A DNA stretch of 64,000 bases, from assembly GCA_018136815.1 (NCBI GenBank), contig CM030940.1, positions 1,984,601 to 2,048,600 on the forward strand, written 5' to 3'. This DNA comes from Isochrysis galbana (taxonomy: Eukaryota; Haptophyta; Isochrysidales; Isochrysidaceae). The position numbers and the translations under genes were made by a program. The notes beneath the pieces are model-generated. The model saw only the letters and a list, made by a program, of their open reading frames with translations. It was not told the DNA's origin and searched no databases. Position 1 is the stretch's first letter; each line of letters begins with the position of its first letter. Positions 1-11,736 of the stretch are shown piece by piece.

Positions 1-1796
1 GGCGCAGGGGTACGGGTGCAGGGAGAGCCCGCCGGACAAGTGGCCTACGGCGACCGCGTCGCCCGCACGCGTGCGACACGAGGCGACGAGGCAGTCGGGG
101 TGGGCGGCGCGCGCGACAGCGCCGAGGAGCGGCCAAGAGGCGCGGCACGAAGCGCTCGCCCAGCGCAGCGGGCGCGTCGAGGCGGCGGCGAGCTGCGAGC
201 ACGTGCGCGCCTCCCAGAACAGGAGCTCGTGCGTCGCCGAGTTGGACTGCAGCTCACCGCCTCCCTCCGACCAGTCGACCGCCACGACGGGCGCTGTGTG
301 CCCGCGCAGCACACCGACGCGATCGAGCGTCACGGCCGCGCCGCTGCGGCCTACGTGAAAGAGGGCAATCGGCCCGCCCTCGGTGCCCACGGCGAGTGTC
401 GCCCCGTCGGGCGAGAAAGCGAGACAGCGCGGCGCGCCCTCGGCCGCCGGATCGAGGCCAACGACGAAGAGCTCGGCGAGCGAGTCGGCCTGCAGCGCCA
501 TGACGGCACCGGCGACCGTGCCCGCGATAAGCAAGTCAGCGAGGGGCGAGTAAGCGAGCGCGGTGGGCGGCGCGGGCAGCGCGCGCATCGCGAGCATCGC
601 GCGCTCGCGCGCCGACCAGAGACGGATCGAGGCGTCGGCCGCCGCCGACGCGAAGACAGGCTCGGACGGGTGGGCGGCGAGCGCCGCCGGTGGCGGCGCG
701 CTGCCCGCCCAGCCACCCGGCGGCTCGGCAGGCGATCCGCGCCGCGGCGCGTGGCCCTGCAGCAGCAGCGTCGCCTCGGGGGACTCCTCCGACGCCGAGT
801 AGTCGAGCCGCAGCACCTCGCCCGCGCGCGTTCCCACGTAGACGAGCGTGCCCATCCACGAGACGGAGCGGATGCTGGGCGGTCCGAGCAGCTGCGGCCG
901 GCCCGCGCCGTCGGTCAGCCGCGCGACGAGCGCACGCAGGTCGACGGTGCGCAGCTCCTGCCGCGCGGCACTCGCAGGCTCAGAAAGGCCGAAGGCGTCG
1001 GCGCCCCAGAGCCTGAGCCGGCCGTCTTTGCCGCCCGAGAGCAGGTAGGCGCGCTCGGCGGGCGCGCCGTGCGGCAGCGCAAGCGCAAAGACGGGGCCCG
1101 CGTGCGCGTGGTATGCACGCAGCAGCGCCGCGCCACGGTACACGAGGATCTCGCCGCGCGACGTGCCGGCGAGGAGTGTGCCAAGCGGGTGCCACGCGAG
1201 CGCTGTCACCGTCGCTTTGCGTGCGCGTCCTGCCGGCTGGCCCACCGGCTGATCGGGCAGCTCACATCCGACCGACTCGATCGTGCCGCCCGCCGGCCGC
1301 ACGCTCCACAGACGCAGGTAGCGCGGCCCGCCGACGGCGAGCGTGCCGTCGGCGGCGGGCGCGAAGGCGAGTGCGAGCGGCGCGACACCAGGACCCAGCG
1401 AGACCGCCGCCAGCGCGCGCGCGCCGCGCCAGTCGTACAGCACGAGCGTGTGGTCCGCGTGGGCAAAGAGAGCACCGAGCGTCTTTCCGTCGGCAGAGAA
1501 GGCGAGGGCACGCACGCCGGCACCGGCGGCCTCGGAGTCGCCGAGGAGGAGGAGCGGCTCGGGGCTGAATGGTACCACGCGCCAGATTGCAATCGGAGCG
1601 GCCGCACCACCCGCCTGCTGTCCTGACGCCGCGAGGGCGCCGTGCGGGTGGAGAACGAGGCACTGAACCTTTGCATCGTGTGCCGAGAGAAACCTCTGCT
1701 CTCCGGCCTCGTGGAGAACGAGGTGCCTTCCGAGCGCGAGGAGGAGTGTGTCCTGCCCAAGTGCGTGCAGCCCTGCCGCGGTTGCCGCGCCGTACG
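1..1796 (-). CDS. EML-like WD40 microtubule-associated protein, 3' part
   Basis: Read on the minus strand, one open frame runs from a splice acceptor after 1797 (polypyrimidine then TATGCAG) to the window edge without a stop. It encodes a WD40 propeller of the echinoderm microtubule-associated protein-like (EML) type. Landmarks in order: HDAKVQCLVLHP followed by AASGQ near 1660 (EML form: cell-vHP, ATGQ), IAIWRV, a LSGGKDGRLRLW blade near 1020, and the diagnostic DWSEGGGELQSNS block near 265, which matches the EML consensus LDWS...LQSNS. Near the edge GDAVAVGHLSGG...YPC matches the EML C-terminal blade. The family binds microtubules. The N-terminal HELP region must lie on upstream exons beyond the GA tract, and I could not place them. 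Long overlapping frames on the other strand are GC-driven shadows. The family call is firm; the start and last residues are not visible. Confidence 0.9.
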
Positions 1797-2426
1797 CTGC
1801 ATAGAGAGAGAGAGAGCCCGGAGAAGAGAGAGAGAGAGAGAGAGAGTCTTCGGGAGGGAGAGAAGCAGAGATGGTGGGGTGGAGGAGGGCCCCGGGGCTG
1901 AGCTCGAGCGTGTGTGGTGGGGGTGGGGGTGTGAGTGCGTCCTCGACCTCGGAGTCCGACTCTGCCACGCCATAAGGAAGGAGAGAGCTTGAGGCGGAGG
2001 TGGTGGGTGGGGAGGGGAGAGCGCTGGGGGTGGCGCCCATTCCGACGAGAGAGAGGAGAGAGAGAGAGGGGAGAGAGGCGGGGGAGGGGGAGGGGATGGG
2101 CCGAGGGAGATATAAAAGAAGGGGTGAAGAGAAAAGAGAGACGGGGGGGAGAGGGGGGGGGGCGGATTGAGAGAGAGAGTCGAGAAGACGATGATGGAGG
2201 AGGAGGGACCACCCGCTGGGAAGGAGAAAGAGAAATGGAGAGGAGAAGGGAGAGAGATAAGAGAAGTCAGAGACCGAGAGAGGGGAGGGGAGGCGGGGCA
2301 CAGCGGACTGAGGTTGAGAGAGAGAGAGAGAGGGCGGGGGGGGGGGGGAGAGAGGAAGAGAGAGAGAGGGAGAGAGAAGAAAGGGATCAAAGAGAGGGAG
2401 AGAGAGAGAGACAGAGAGAGGAGGAG

Positions 2427-2461
<35 letters not shown>

Positions 2462-2530
2462 TCAACCGCCGTAAACAGGAGAGAGGAGAGGGAGAGATAC
2501 CGGTGGGGGGGGGGAGGAAGCGCGATGAGG
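1797..2530. repeat. GA/CT-rich low-complexity tract (intron or 5' region of the EML-like gene)
   Basis: Purine-rich on the plus strand, with many (GA)n runs and short poly-G runs. It directly precedes the acceptor of the EML-like exon on the minus strand, so there it is a very long polypyrimidine tract. Long frames through it are pure Ser/Leu/Pro or Arg/Glu repeats and are not taken as genes. Confidence 0.8.
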
Positions 2531-2766
2531 CGTCCATACTTTAACTTTAGTCAAAACAGTTTTGGATTTTGATTTTCCGACCCTGGATGGGAAATACGAA
2601 ATACGGTAGAGGCTGCCGCTTCGTGCGCGTGCGCGCTTCGTGGGCGTGCCCCTGTTCCCCCCCAGGCAATCATGGCCCCCAGGAAGCCCGCCAGCAAGCC
2701 CAAGCCGCCGAGGGGCCACTACACCCTCGCTCTTGATGTCCTTCTTGTCGTCTGCTAGCTGCTAGC

Positions 2767-2965
2767 TGCGCTAGCCTAGATGGGAAATACGTATTTACCG
2801 TATTTGGCCAGAGACCAAATACAGTTGTATTTGGCTGTATTTGAAGCGTGTCCTGGGTTGTAGGCCTCGAATGTATTTGAAATGTATTTGGCCGGAGGCC
2901 AAATACATATGTATTTGGCTGTATTTGCAGGCCCCTGCACCGTATTTCCCATCTAGGTGCGCTAG
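2767..2965. mobile_element. MITE, 183 bp, with 17-bp perfect TIRs and 8-bp target duplication
   Basis: The element spans 2775-2957. Its left end cctagatgggaaatacg (2775-2791) is the exact reverse complement of its right end (2941-2957). It is flanked by the 8-bp direct repeat tgcgctag at 2767-2774 and 2958-2965. The interior is made of short inverted copies around tgtatttgg. An 8-bp duplication is typical of hAT transposons, and hAT transposase fragments occur elsewhere in the window, so this is probably a non-autonomous hAT element. Degenerate relatives of its end lie near 2581-2605 and 36041-36050. Confidence 0.93.
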
Positions 2966-3690
2966 CTGAATGTAGAAAGGAGTGTCCTCCGGTTCTTCCT
3001 CCTCATCTTGGTCATGGGGGGGAGAGGCAAATTGCGTTCCTATGGGTGGATTCGGTTTTGGGTCCGACTGCGGGTCCGCTCGCTTGCGCGAGGGTAGCGT
3101 GGGTTGTTGGGTGGGTTGAGGTGGGGCTAGTAAGACCCGTAACCGGTTTACCAGATATCCAGATAATAGGTATCTTTGCCTATTAAGTAGACGGATCCAG
3201 GTATCCAGATAGGGATCGTGCGCCGCGCTACCAGGCAGCCGGATATCCAGATAGTAAATACTGGCATACCAGATACTTCCAGGTACCCGGTTATCCGTCA
3301 TATATCTAGATACCGTTGTTAAGAATCGCCTCAATTATTCGATCTCTCTCGCTCCGTTCCCCTTCATTTGGTATTCTTCAATGAAACTCCTGTTTTCGTA
3401 TGACAACGGACATCTGTCTCCGCGCGCTGAAGTGTTTGCTTGTATTATGGATCGAGAGGGAGAGGGCGAGTAGCTACTGACACATCATGTAATTTCATAA
3501 AACATCATACTTATTCATGTAATCACAAGGGAGTGAGCGGAGAGCCGAGGGGGGCACGCAGTCGTCGACGGCTGTCTTGCGAGTTGATGGTTACCATGAG
3601 AAAGTTAACCATGAGAAAATGGATGCCGGTAAATCTCTCTTCCCCCCCGCCTTTCCTCGATTGGCGCCGCGCGCCGCTCTTCCGTTCGCT
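2966..3690. repeat. Repeat-rich intergenic DNA with recurrent ccagata units
   Basis: Between about 3140 and 3310 the phrase atccagata and variants recur at irregular spacing and in both orientations, giving weak inverted repeats. This looks like another small decayed element. From 3310 to 3690 I see no supportable gene. Confidence 0.45.
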
Positions 3691-4190
3691 CTCAGTGTTT
3701 TCGTTTCCGTCCTCCTCGCCTCCACACTCCACACTCACACCACTTTTCACTTTTCGCCGTGACGCACACCCCTTCTCGAAAATCCAGATCGTCGAAAATG
3801 TTGAGCGGCAAGGCCTTCTTGATCACAACCTTCAGCCATGCCTCTGCGACCTGCGATGGGGCAACCGCTCCAATAAAGTGTGTCGAGGCTGCCGCCACGC
3901 GCCGCTCCTGCCTGGCTGCCTCCTTCTCTGCCTGCTTGCCTCCAACTCCATCGTAACTTTTTGCATCGAGCGCCGCTTGCGCAGCTCCGCGACCACCTGC
4001 GCGTGCCGCTCTTTCCAAGCCGCTGCTGGCGTGCACAGTGCACAGCCGAATGCGTCGCGGCTTGAGCGAGCCATCGAGGTGGCACCTGATTTGGCTCGGC
4101 CCTCCAGTGAAGTGCAGGCCACAGAAGAGGCACTACTTCTTCTTCACGGGCAATGCGAGCGACCGGCTACCACATCGACCGTCGACCATT
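3690..4190 (-). pseudogene. hAT transposase N-terminal fragment with BED zinc finger
   Basis: On the minus strand from about 4137 the frame reads CLFCGLHFTGG...RCHLDG, the CxxC...H pattern of a BED zinc finger as found at the start of hAT transposases. The frame continues into FIGAVAPSQVAEAW and ALPLNIFDDLDFREGV, which resembles the region after the BED finger in hAT proteins. An in-frame TAG sits directly before the first cysteine (after three lysines), and no following catalytic or dimerisation domain is present. I therefore call it a broken fragment. Other frames here are shadows. Confidence 0.6.
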
Positions 4191-4439
4191 CCAGCTGCGT
4201 GCCCTCAAGCCTCAAGGCTCGCGATGCGCGCGCGGCCCCATGCGATGGGCGCTCCTTCCTGCCTCTCGCCTCTCCCTCTCCCAGCGCGCCATCGCCAGTG
4301 CTGCCACTGCCTCCATCCATGATGCTACCACTGCCTAGACTGCCAGCGAGAGCGAGCGAGCGGCACCCCCCTGGCAGCGGCGACGCACCCCGCGTCGCGA
4401 CGGCACATATACAGACTTCATAAAAAGTATAAAAAATAG

Positions 4440-4989
4440 AAAGTAAAGAGCCTCTAGAGTGAGTTTTGTTTTCCCACCTCAGAGCTGATAACTGATATCA
4501 GTGATTTGGCAAAACAGAGCTGTTACTGACACTATAAGCTTATAACAGTACTGATGAGACATCTTTGACGACTGAATACAAGAGACAAGAATAGACCGTC
4601 CTCTCTCTCGGCTGGAGACGAGCTCCCCCCCCCCCCCCCCCCCCCCCCCCCTTCGCTTTTCCCGCCCTTTTCCTCCTCTCGGTCCGCCCGCTGGCCGCCT
4701 CGCCCCCCCCCCTCCTCCCCCTCCCCCCCCTCTCTCTCTACTCTCTCTCTCTCTTCCACTCTCTCTCTGCCCAACTGGGTGGGGTCTGGGTACGCGGGGG
4801 GGGGGGAGAGGAGAGAGAATAGAGAGCAGTAGGCGGGTATAGAAAGAGGGGGCGCCACCGCAGTGCCTCCCTCTCTCTCCTCTTCTCAACCTCTCTTTCT
4901 TTCTCTCTTCTCTCTCCTTTCTTCTCACACTGCGGCCCCCCCCTCCCCCCCCCCCACCGCCCTTCCCTTCCCCTCTCTGCGCTCCGCCC
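4440..4989 (+). promoter_or_regulatory. Polypyrimidine 5' region of the acidic serine-rich gene
   Basis: A run of about 30 C (4621-4650) and many CT runs lead up to the ATG at 4990. Other gene starts in this window also lie beside a GA/CT tract, so I mark it as a likely promoter/5' UTR. No TATA box stands out. Confidence 0.45.
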
Positions 4990-7900
4990 ATGAGCGATGA
5001 AGAAGAGCTCTTCCTCTCCACGCCCGTCGACGCGCCAGCCCCGCGCTCGAGGCTGAGCCGGCTGGGGAAGAGCTCGGCCTCCTCCTCCACGAGAGCCTCT
5101 TCCCTCAACGCAGGCAACAAGCCCCGCATTCTCTCAGAGCTGAGAAACGACTCGGACTCAGACGAGCCCATCCTCCCGGTTCATCTACCATCAAAGGGCC
5201 GCAAGCTGGCGCCAGGCTCGAGGAAGAGAAGCACACAGAGGGAGGAGAAGGATCGCGCCAGCTCCGATGAGGAGATGGTGGACGTCGCTCCGAAGGAGAG
5301 CCGCGCGGAGCGTGGCGCGCGGCGAGCTTCCTCACGCCCCGCCGCCTCTCTCTCGCGCGCGAGCAGTGGCGAGTCGGACAGCGAGAGCGACGGCGCGGCC
5401 GAGAGCAGTCAGAGCGCCTTGTCATCGGACGACTCCGGCTCCGACATCTCGCTCGGCAAGAAGAAGCGCGGTGGGAAGCGCGCCGGCGGCGACAAGGTTG
5501 GTGGCGACCGCAAGCAGCGCACGCCCAAGGTGGCAAAGCATTCGATCCTGTCTGAATCCGATGAGGAGCACGGCGGTGCGCGCGCTGGCCCTTCACGAGC
5601 TCAGACATACGTCAAAATGAGCCCTGTGCACAGCTGTCCATTGGCCACGTAGGCCCACGCAGACAGCACCCGTTCCTTGCATGGACAGGCGCTGATCATG
5701 CAAAGCCAAGACCAGCCGTGTTGGCATCGCTCTCCTCGCGCTTCTCCGACACAAAAGGTGTAGACACCAAGGTGAGCGCAGCCACTGCAACGCGGTGCAT
5801 GGCTGAGCTGGCCGCGCGGCGCTCCCCTGCCGGAGGCTACAGGCACTTCCACACACCGGTGTGCGCCACGTCCGTGATGACGTGCCTCGGCCGGCACTGT
5901 CCTCAGGTGCTCCGCGCCAAGGACTTCTTGGTGGTCGGCTCGATGGGCAAGCGTAGCTCCTGGAAGCTCCCGTATCGCGAGCTATCGGGCAAGATCAATG
6001 TTCATCTGCTGGTGAACCCATACCCCGAACACCTGCAACCGTCGCTCTAGACGGTGGCGATGCGCCCTGCAGAGCCGCTTGCGAGCAGAGCTGCCGACGC
6101 GCCCCGATCATGCCCCGCACTTTGCCCTCTACGCGCCTGCACCTTGGGCACCGAGCTTCCGGCCGATCGAGGTGACCGATGCGCCGGTCCCTACCCGTGT
6201 AGGCGCGCGCGCGCAAGGCCCTCCATGCGCATGCCGAGGGTGTGAAGTGCCTTGCCTTTCATGTGGACAAGGAGTTGAACGCGCGCGTCGAGCAGCACTG
6301 GCGCGAGGCTAAGCAATGGCATCGATGGTGCCGCAGCGGTGAGCGACCCGCAACCCTGCGCCCGAGTACCGTGCTCTGCGCTCCGCATGCACGCCCTGCG
6401 TCGTCCGCCCATGCCAGGCTCCATGACTCGCCGGCCCAGCTCCGCGACTCCCTTGCCCTGTTCCACGACTCGCCAACCAACCACATGCTAAGGGGCGCTT
6501 CCGTCACTGTGGCCTTGTCCAGACGCGGGCCTGCCGGCCGCCACTCAAAGACCTATCGCCACGCGCAAGTCGACGCCCAGCCACAAGCCACCATCGGCCG
6601 TCGCCAAGACTACCGCTCCCGTGGGCTCCAGCGTTCGCAATGCTGGCAGCGACTCGGAGAGCAGCGACGCACCTATTGGCCTCGCCGTTGCCAAGTCGGC
6701 TCCGTCTTCCGGAAAGGGCGTGGCGTCCGACGGAAGCAGCGATAGCGACTCCAATGCCCCCGTTGGCGCTACTGCGAGCAAGTCGTTTCGCAAACGCGCC
6801 AAGTCGGCGGGAACGGTGGTGTTCGGTGCCATGGCGGACGATTCCGAGTCGGACGACGCCGATTGGCTCGAGGGCGTCGAGAAGCAAAAAGGGGCAGGCA
6901 GCGAATCGGAGGACTTGCTAGATGCGGCGGCGGCGGCCGAGTCGAGGCGGCAGCACAAAGCGTCCAAGTTCCCGAGAACCAACTCCAGCTTGAGCGAGAG
7001 GGAGGACAGCCAGTCGGCCAAGGCGCGCGGTGGCACGGCTGCAGGGTGGGCCGACGAAGAGGAGGAGTATCTCGAGCTGTACGAGGCGCACCGCGAGAAG
7101 GAGAAGGCCAAGGATCGCTTTTGGCGGCGCGATGCCGACTTCATCAACGATGACGAGGAGAGCGGCGAGGAGGGCGACCGGGGCAACTCTGACGCCGAGT
7201 CGGTGTACGGCTTCGGCGAGGAGTGTCTCGAGGCTGGGCAGCGCGCGCCTAGCGGCGCGTCGTCGTTCTTGCACGTCGGAGAGATGAATGAGAGCGAGCT
7301 GGCGCGTCTCGAGTCGGAGACGCAGCGGCTGCTGAGGGAGGACCGATCGAAGCTTAAGGGGCACCGCGAGAAGGCGCTTTGCTTGCAGTCTGTGCTGAAA
7401 AGCATTCAGAATCGCGCGGTGGAGCTGTCCGTGGAGCGCGCCGCCGCCGCTACCGTGGGAGCAGCGGGTCTCGGCACAACGGCGGTGGAAGAGCAGGAGG
7501 CGTATGACGCAGAGGATGCAGTGGACGCAGAGGACGCGGCACCCGCGCAGAAGGGCTCGACGGTGGAGCGCTTCAGCTGCACGCACTGCCGCAAGTGCCT
7601 CACGGCCAAGGACACGCCCGTGCGTGACCCCTCCGCGCGGACCTTGGTCTTCTGCTCGATCCTGTGCTTCCGGATGCGCTCTGACATGGCGAGCGCCGGC
7701 AAAGCGGCGAAGGCCGCCTCCACTGGGACGGCCGCAAACAGCGCGGGCGCAGCCGCCGCCGGTCTGGCTGCTGACGACCTGGCGAACCCGCAAAGAGGAC
7801 CAGGCCAGGCGCAAGCGGGCGCAGGTTCCGGCGGCGACGGTAACAGCGACGATGATGACGACCTGATGGTGCTGCCTTCGGGTGCGACGCCCAAGGCTGA

Positions 7901-10308
7901 GCGCTCCAAGATTGCGCTGCACAAGATGATGGGCGGAGGCGACGAAGCGTCCGCCGCACCCCGTGGCGCACGGGGATCATTGCTCAAGAAGCTGAGGGGA
8001 TCGGCAGCCACCGTCCGGCGTGCGGATGCCTTCGCCTCGGGACGCTTTATGCAGGTCAGCGAGATGAGCGTTGAGGCGGAGTGGCTAGGGTCCGGCGGCG
8101 GCTTTGACACGCAGGAGCTGGAGGAGGATGAGTTGCCGAGCGAGGACGAAGAGGCGGAGGCGGAGGCGGAGGCAGTGAGCGAAGAGGACGTCGTTGCGTC
8201 TTGTGCTCCCGCTATGGGTGGTAGCGTCGGCGGCAACGTCACGGCTTCAAAGCCTGCCTTTAGCACACAAGATGAGGCCGACGAGAGGGACGAGGCGGAA
8301 TTGGTCTTTCTACAAGCCAAGGGTGCAGCCTCGCGCGAGGCCGCCGCCACGGGCGAGGACGGCGCTGATGAAGCTATGGTGAGCGAGCAGGCAACTCGCA
8401 GTCCGATGCCACCGGGCCAATCGGACGATACGGCTCCCTCAGATGCGGCCAAGACGCCAGCGGCCGACAGCGCGTCATCCAAGGAGGGCAGCAAGGCGAC
8501 CGCCAACTCCTCGTCGAGCGAAGCCGCCGCCATAACGGACGCTGGGACCACGCGCATCTTTGGCAAGATCTTCAGCCGAAAGCCGCAGCAAAGCAAGCTG
8601 GGCTTCATACGTTTGACGTCAGCTTCGAGCGACGCTGCGCAATCCATGCCGATGAGCGTGGACGAGGCCCTCGCCGCAGCAGATGCGGAGGTGGACGCCA
8701 AGGCCGCACGTGCCGCATCGGCGCTGGGTCAAACGGCCGCTGTGGCAGGGGCGCCGGCAGATCGAGATGATACCCTGGCCACAGCGTCGGTCGACGGAGC
8801 ATTGCTCGGCGTCAAGCGGCGTGCCGAGGCCGACGACACCGGGCGTACCGAGGCCACCGACGCCGAATGTTGTGGAGGGTCCAAGAGGGCGCAGCACAGC
8901 TCGTGCAATTCGGACGAGGCATCGATGGTGAAGCACACGGATGAGGCCTCGGCTGACAATGACGATGAAGATGAGCTGCTGCTACGGGCAGTCAAGCGCC
9001 GCATGGAGCGCAAGGTCGGCGACGCGGCGGAGCAGCCACGTGTAGCGGCGCTTGTGGACGAGGAGGCAGCGGAAGCCGATGAAGATGAGGTCGGAAGCGA
9101 TTACCAAGAGGATGCGGCCGAGGAGGAGGCTGAGGAGGAGATGGAAGAGGAGAAAGAAGAGGATGATGTCCATTCTGAAGGCGGCGACTCGATCGACTCA
9201 TTCATTGCAGAGGATGATGAGGAGGAGGAAGACATCATCGCAAACGCTGTGGCGGAGGTCGAGGGTGCTGGCGCCCTGGGTGAAGAGGATGTGTTTGACG
9301 ACGAGTGAGTGATCCCTCGGGGCATGGGAATGGACGGTTGCTCAGCGGAGGGTATCCCAGCCGTGGTGGCAGCGCGCATATGCTCGCGCGCTCGCGTATG
9401 CTAGCTCGCTCCTCGCATGGCCGCATGGGCTGGCTTGCAGAGCCTTGCGGGCTGCTCTGCTCGCACTCAGCTCACTCCCCGCCCACTTTTGCAGATCTCT
9501 GCGCATCAAGGAGCGCATCCGCCAGAAGCTCGGCGCAGCATGGGTCGTTGGTGATCGTTCGGCACCAAGCCTCGATCTTTCGCCCATCAAGAACGTGGAT
9601 AAGGATGAGTTGCGCCGCGAGCTGAAGCGCAAGCGCGAGCGGGGCGCCCACGCTATCCGTGCCGTCTTCCGCTCCGACTCTTCCTCGCTGCCCGGCATCG
9701 GCGAGCCATCAACTAGCGGCGTCGCGGACGCGACGACAGGGAGCCAGGGCGGACCCACGCGCTTGTGGAGCCGTGTCGCCGCCGCGGTATCGACCTCGAG
9801 CATCAGCTCGACCAAGTATACTAGCTCAGCTGGTGCCCCAACGAGCACCACCGCCACCGCCGCCGCGGCTGTCAGGCCGGCGGTCCCAGGCATCGTCCGG
9901 CTCGATTCTCGCTCCATGTCTGGCTTTTCCGGCTGGGCAGGTGTAGGCTCGGATTCGCTCAGCAGCGGCGGAGCTGCAGCCGCCTCGCTACCACTAGGCC
10001 CGCGTCGCGCAAACTCCTTTGCAAACAGCGGCAAAGCTGGCCCGGGCCGCGCGGCATTACTGCGTGACCTCGGGTCCACCACGTCTGGAGGTGGCACGTT
10101 CTCCAAGGGATTCGTGTTCCGAGACGACAAGTCCAGCCATACAGCAAACAATGCCGATGAGGGTGATCGGCTGTTGAAGGGGCGCTCGGTCGGCGCATCG
10201 AAGGCTACAGGTGGAGCGAGACCCTCGCTGCAAGTAGCCAGGAGCGCGCGCGGCGGCGGCCCCGCAGGCGGCGGCCTCCTCGCCAAGATCCTGGGCAAAA
10301 CCACGTGA
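4990..10308 (+). CDS. Large acidic serine-rich nuclear protein, possibly claspin/Mrc1-like
   Basis: Three exons fit in phase: 4990-5575, 6523-9304 and 9495-10308 (donors GTGCGC and GTGAGT; acceptors GTCCAG and TTGCAG), giving about 1393 residues. The protein is mostly disordered, with many SDSE/SDEE casein-kinase-like acidic serine clusters, basic patches and a long acidic stretch ending exon 2. A motif ESETQRLLRE near residue 459 resembles the ETQRL(L/I)RE motif of claspin/Mrc1, and the length and acidity also fit that replication-checkpoint adaptor. Near residue 547 is a cysteine cluster (CTHCRKC...FCSILC) that I do not know from claspin. The C-terminus has a basic LRIKERIRQKL segment and ends with ILGKTT. 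Gene structure is well supported; the claspin identity is tentative. It could be another acidic chromatin protein. Confidence 0.75.
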
Positions 10309-10970
10309 TGGCCTTCGACCGCCGCAAAGGAGGGCGCCCGCGGCTGGGAGGGCGCGGCCAGTCGGCGCGTGCATGGCGCGCCACAGGGGTCGTCGGCAGC
10401 GCATCCTGCTCGATTCCCCTAGCTCAGTGACTACTGCTCAGCGGGTGCCTCTGCGCCTTCGCCATCGACGGGACGCTTCACGAGGCTCCCCCGCACGAGC
10501 CGCAACGGCAGCTGGGAGCAGGCGCGCAGTGGGTCGGAGCGCATCGCACGCCCTGTGCTTGCCGACGACTCGCACCAAGCATGTCATCATGATGTGAAGT
10601 GTGTGTACTGAAGAGAGAAGGCCAACAAGAAGCCGCACTGTGCATCAAGATATCAAGATATACAACATACGCATTACTCTAATAGCGCACTGACTGGGCT
10701 GAACTATTCTTTTGTGAGATCGCAGGTGTTGTGGGCAGGGCGAGAGATCATTGGAGATTCTTGGGCCGTTACCTTGCCCGAAGCAGGGGCAGGGGGAGGT
10801 GGCCAACTTCTCTGAATTTTGGGCGCCCTGGCCCGAACCATGCCAGGTGCAGGTGCACTTCTAGCTCGCGGATGAATTATTTTATTAAGAGACGGGAAGG
10901 GAAGACTGTGAGAAGCCCCGGGAAGGGGAAGGGGGGGGCGAAGGCGCGGCTCTCCCGCCCCCCCGCCCCC

Positions 10971-11001
<31 letters not shown>

Positions 11002-11082
11002 CTCCCTCTTTCCCCCCCCTCTCTCTCTCTGCCCCCCAAACCTTTACCATTTGGGACCGCCCCAACCGTCCCTCTGCTCGCG
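10309..11082. other. Intergenic DNA with a poly-C tract
   Basis: No gene seen. A C-run (about 10967-10998) and CT-rich DNA precede the kinase-like fragment that follows. Confidence 0.5.
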
Positions 11083-11467
11083 TCGACGATGAGGTGCAGG
11101 CCAACGAGTGCGTCAAGGGAGGTTGCGCGAAGCTACAATCGACACCGGAATCCGCCGTCGATAGCTCGGCTGATGCGCTGGATGCCAGGCTGAAGGACGC
11201 TCCTCGCTCCTCAGCCCGCTGAAAATCCAGCAATACTGGCACCCGTGTCATCGCCATCACCTGTTGGCCGCACACGATCCGCTGAAGCCACCACACGGAC
11301 CAAGCAGTCCTCTCGCGTGCCTGAACACCGGTCCGACGAGAACTTTCCTCCACCCGTGTGCATTGGCATCGATGACTCGGCCATGCGGCGCAAGGCGCAG
11401 GTCAGAGCGCCTCTTCACCCATGCATCTAGAGTCGTGGCACTCTCAGCCACTCTGCCATACCCTCCT
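11083..11467 (+). pseudogene. Broken third copy of the hybrid histidine kinase (linker and receiver start)
   Basis: This stretch matches 39010-39375 (and the minus-strand copy near 23675-24030) almost base for base: KLQSTPESAV, SSADALDARLKDAP and later the receiver start CIGIDDSAM. A small insertion near 11211 (ctcctcg repeated) shifts the frame and creates a stop at 11221. Similarity stops abruptly at about 11467, where the sequence switches to a block shared with 21069-21104 (cctcattgccctcaggccc). No ATP-binding domain precedes it. It is a dead fragment left by a duplication or transposition. Confidence 0.85.
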
Positions 11468-11540
11468 CATTGCCCTCAGGCCCTATGGGCCATCCCAATT
11501 CGTCACAAGCAATCTTACAACACCAATCAAACCCAGCAGT

Positions 11541-11736
11541 AAAAAAAAATTCGAATCGCAAATTTCGAGACCAAAATCTGCAAACCTGGACTTGAGACCA
11601 TGTGGAACATCCGAATCTGAATCTGTGTGTCTTGTGCGTCAGTGACAACGCCGGGAACTGTTCAATTGTAATTGTGAGCGCGTACCTTACACGAATATTC
11701 ATGCCTACAGCCTTCAGATGGGCAGGAATACAATAG
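11541..11736. repeat. Dispersed repeat, copy 1 (partner at 57880-58064)
   Basis: About 190 bp nearly identical and in the same orientation as 57880-58064, beginning aaattcgaatcgcaaatttc and ending in atgggcaggaataca. Small indels separate the copies. The block may have coded on the minus strand (HLKAVGMNIRVRYALT is shared), but neither copy has a complete gene. Probable transposon fragment. Confidence 0.85.

Noticed and set aside
16-1626. Long plus-strand ORF (536 codons)
   Set aside because: Arg/Gly/Ala-rich shadow of the EML-like gene on the minus strand, which has clear WD40/EML motifs.
3440-4423. Plus-strand 327-codon ORF
   Set aside because: No domain; the minus strand shows a BED zinc finger of hAT type instead.
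6545-7405. Minus-strand 286-codon ORF opposite the acidic gene
   Set aside because: Ser-rich mirror of SDSE-type codons; the plus strand has phase-consistent exons.
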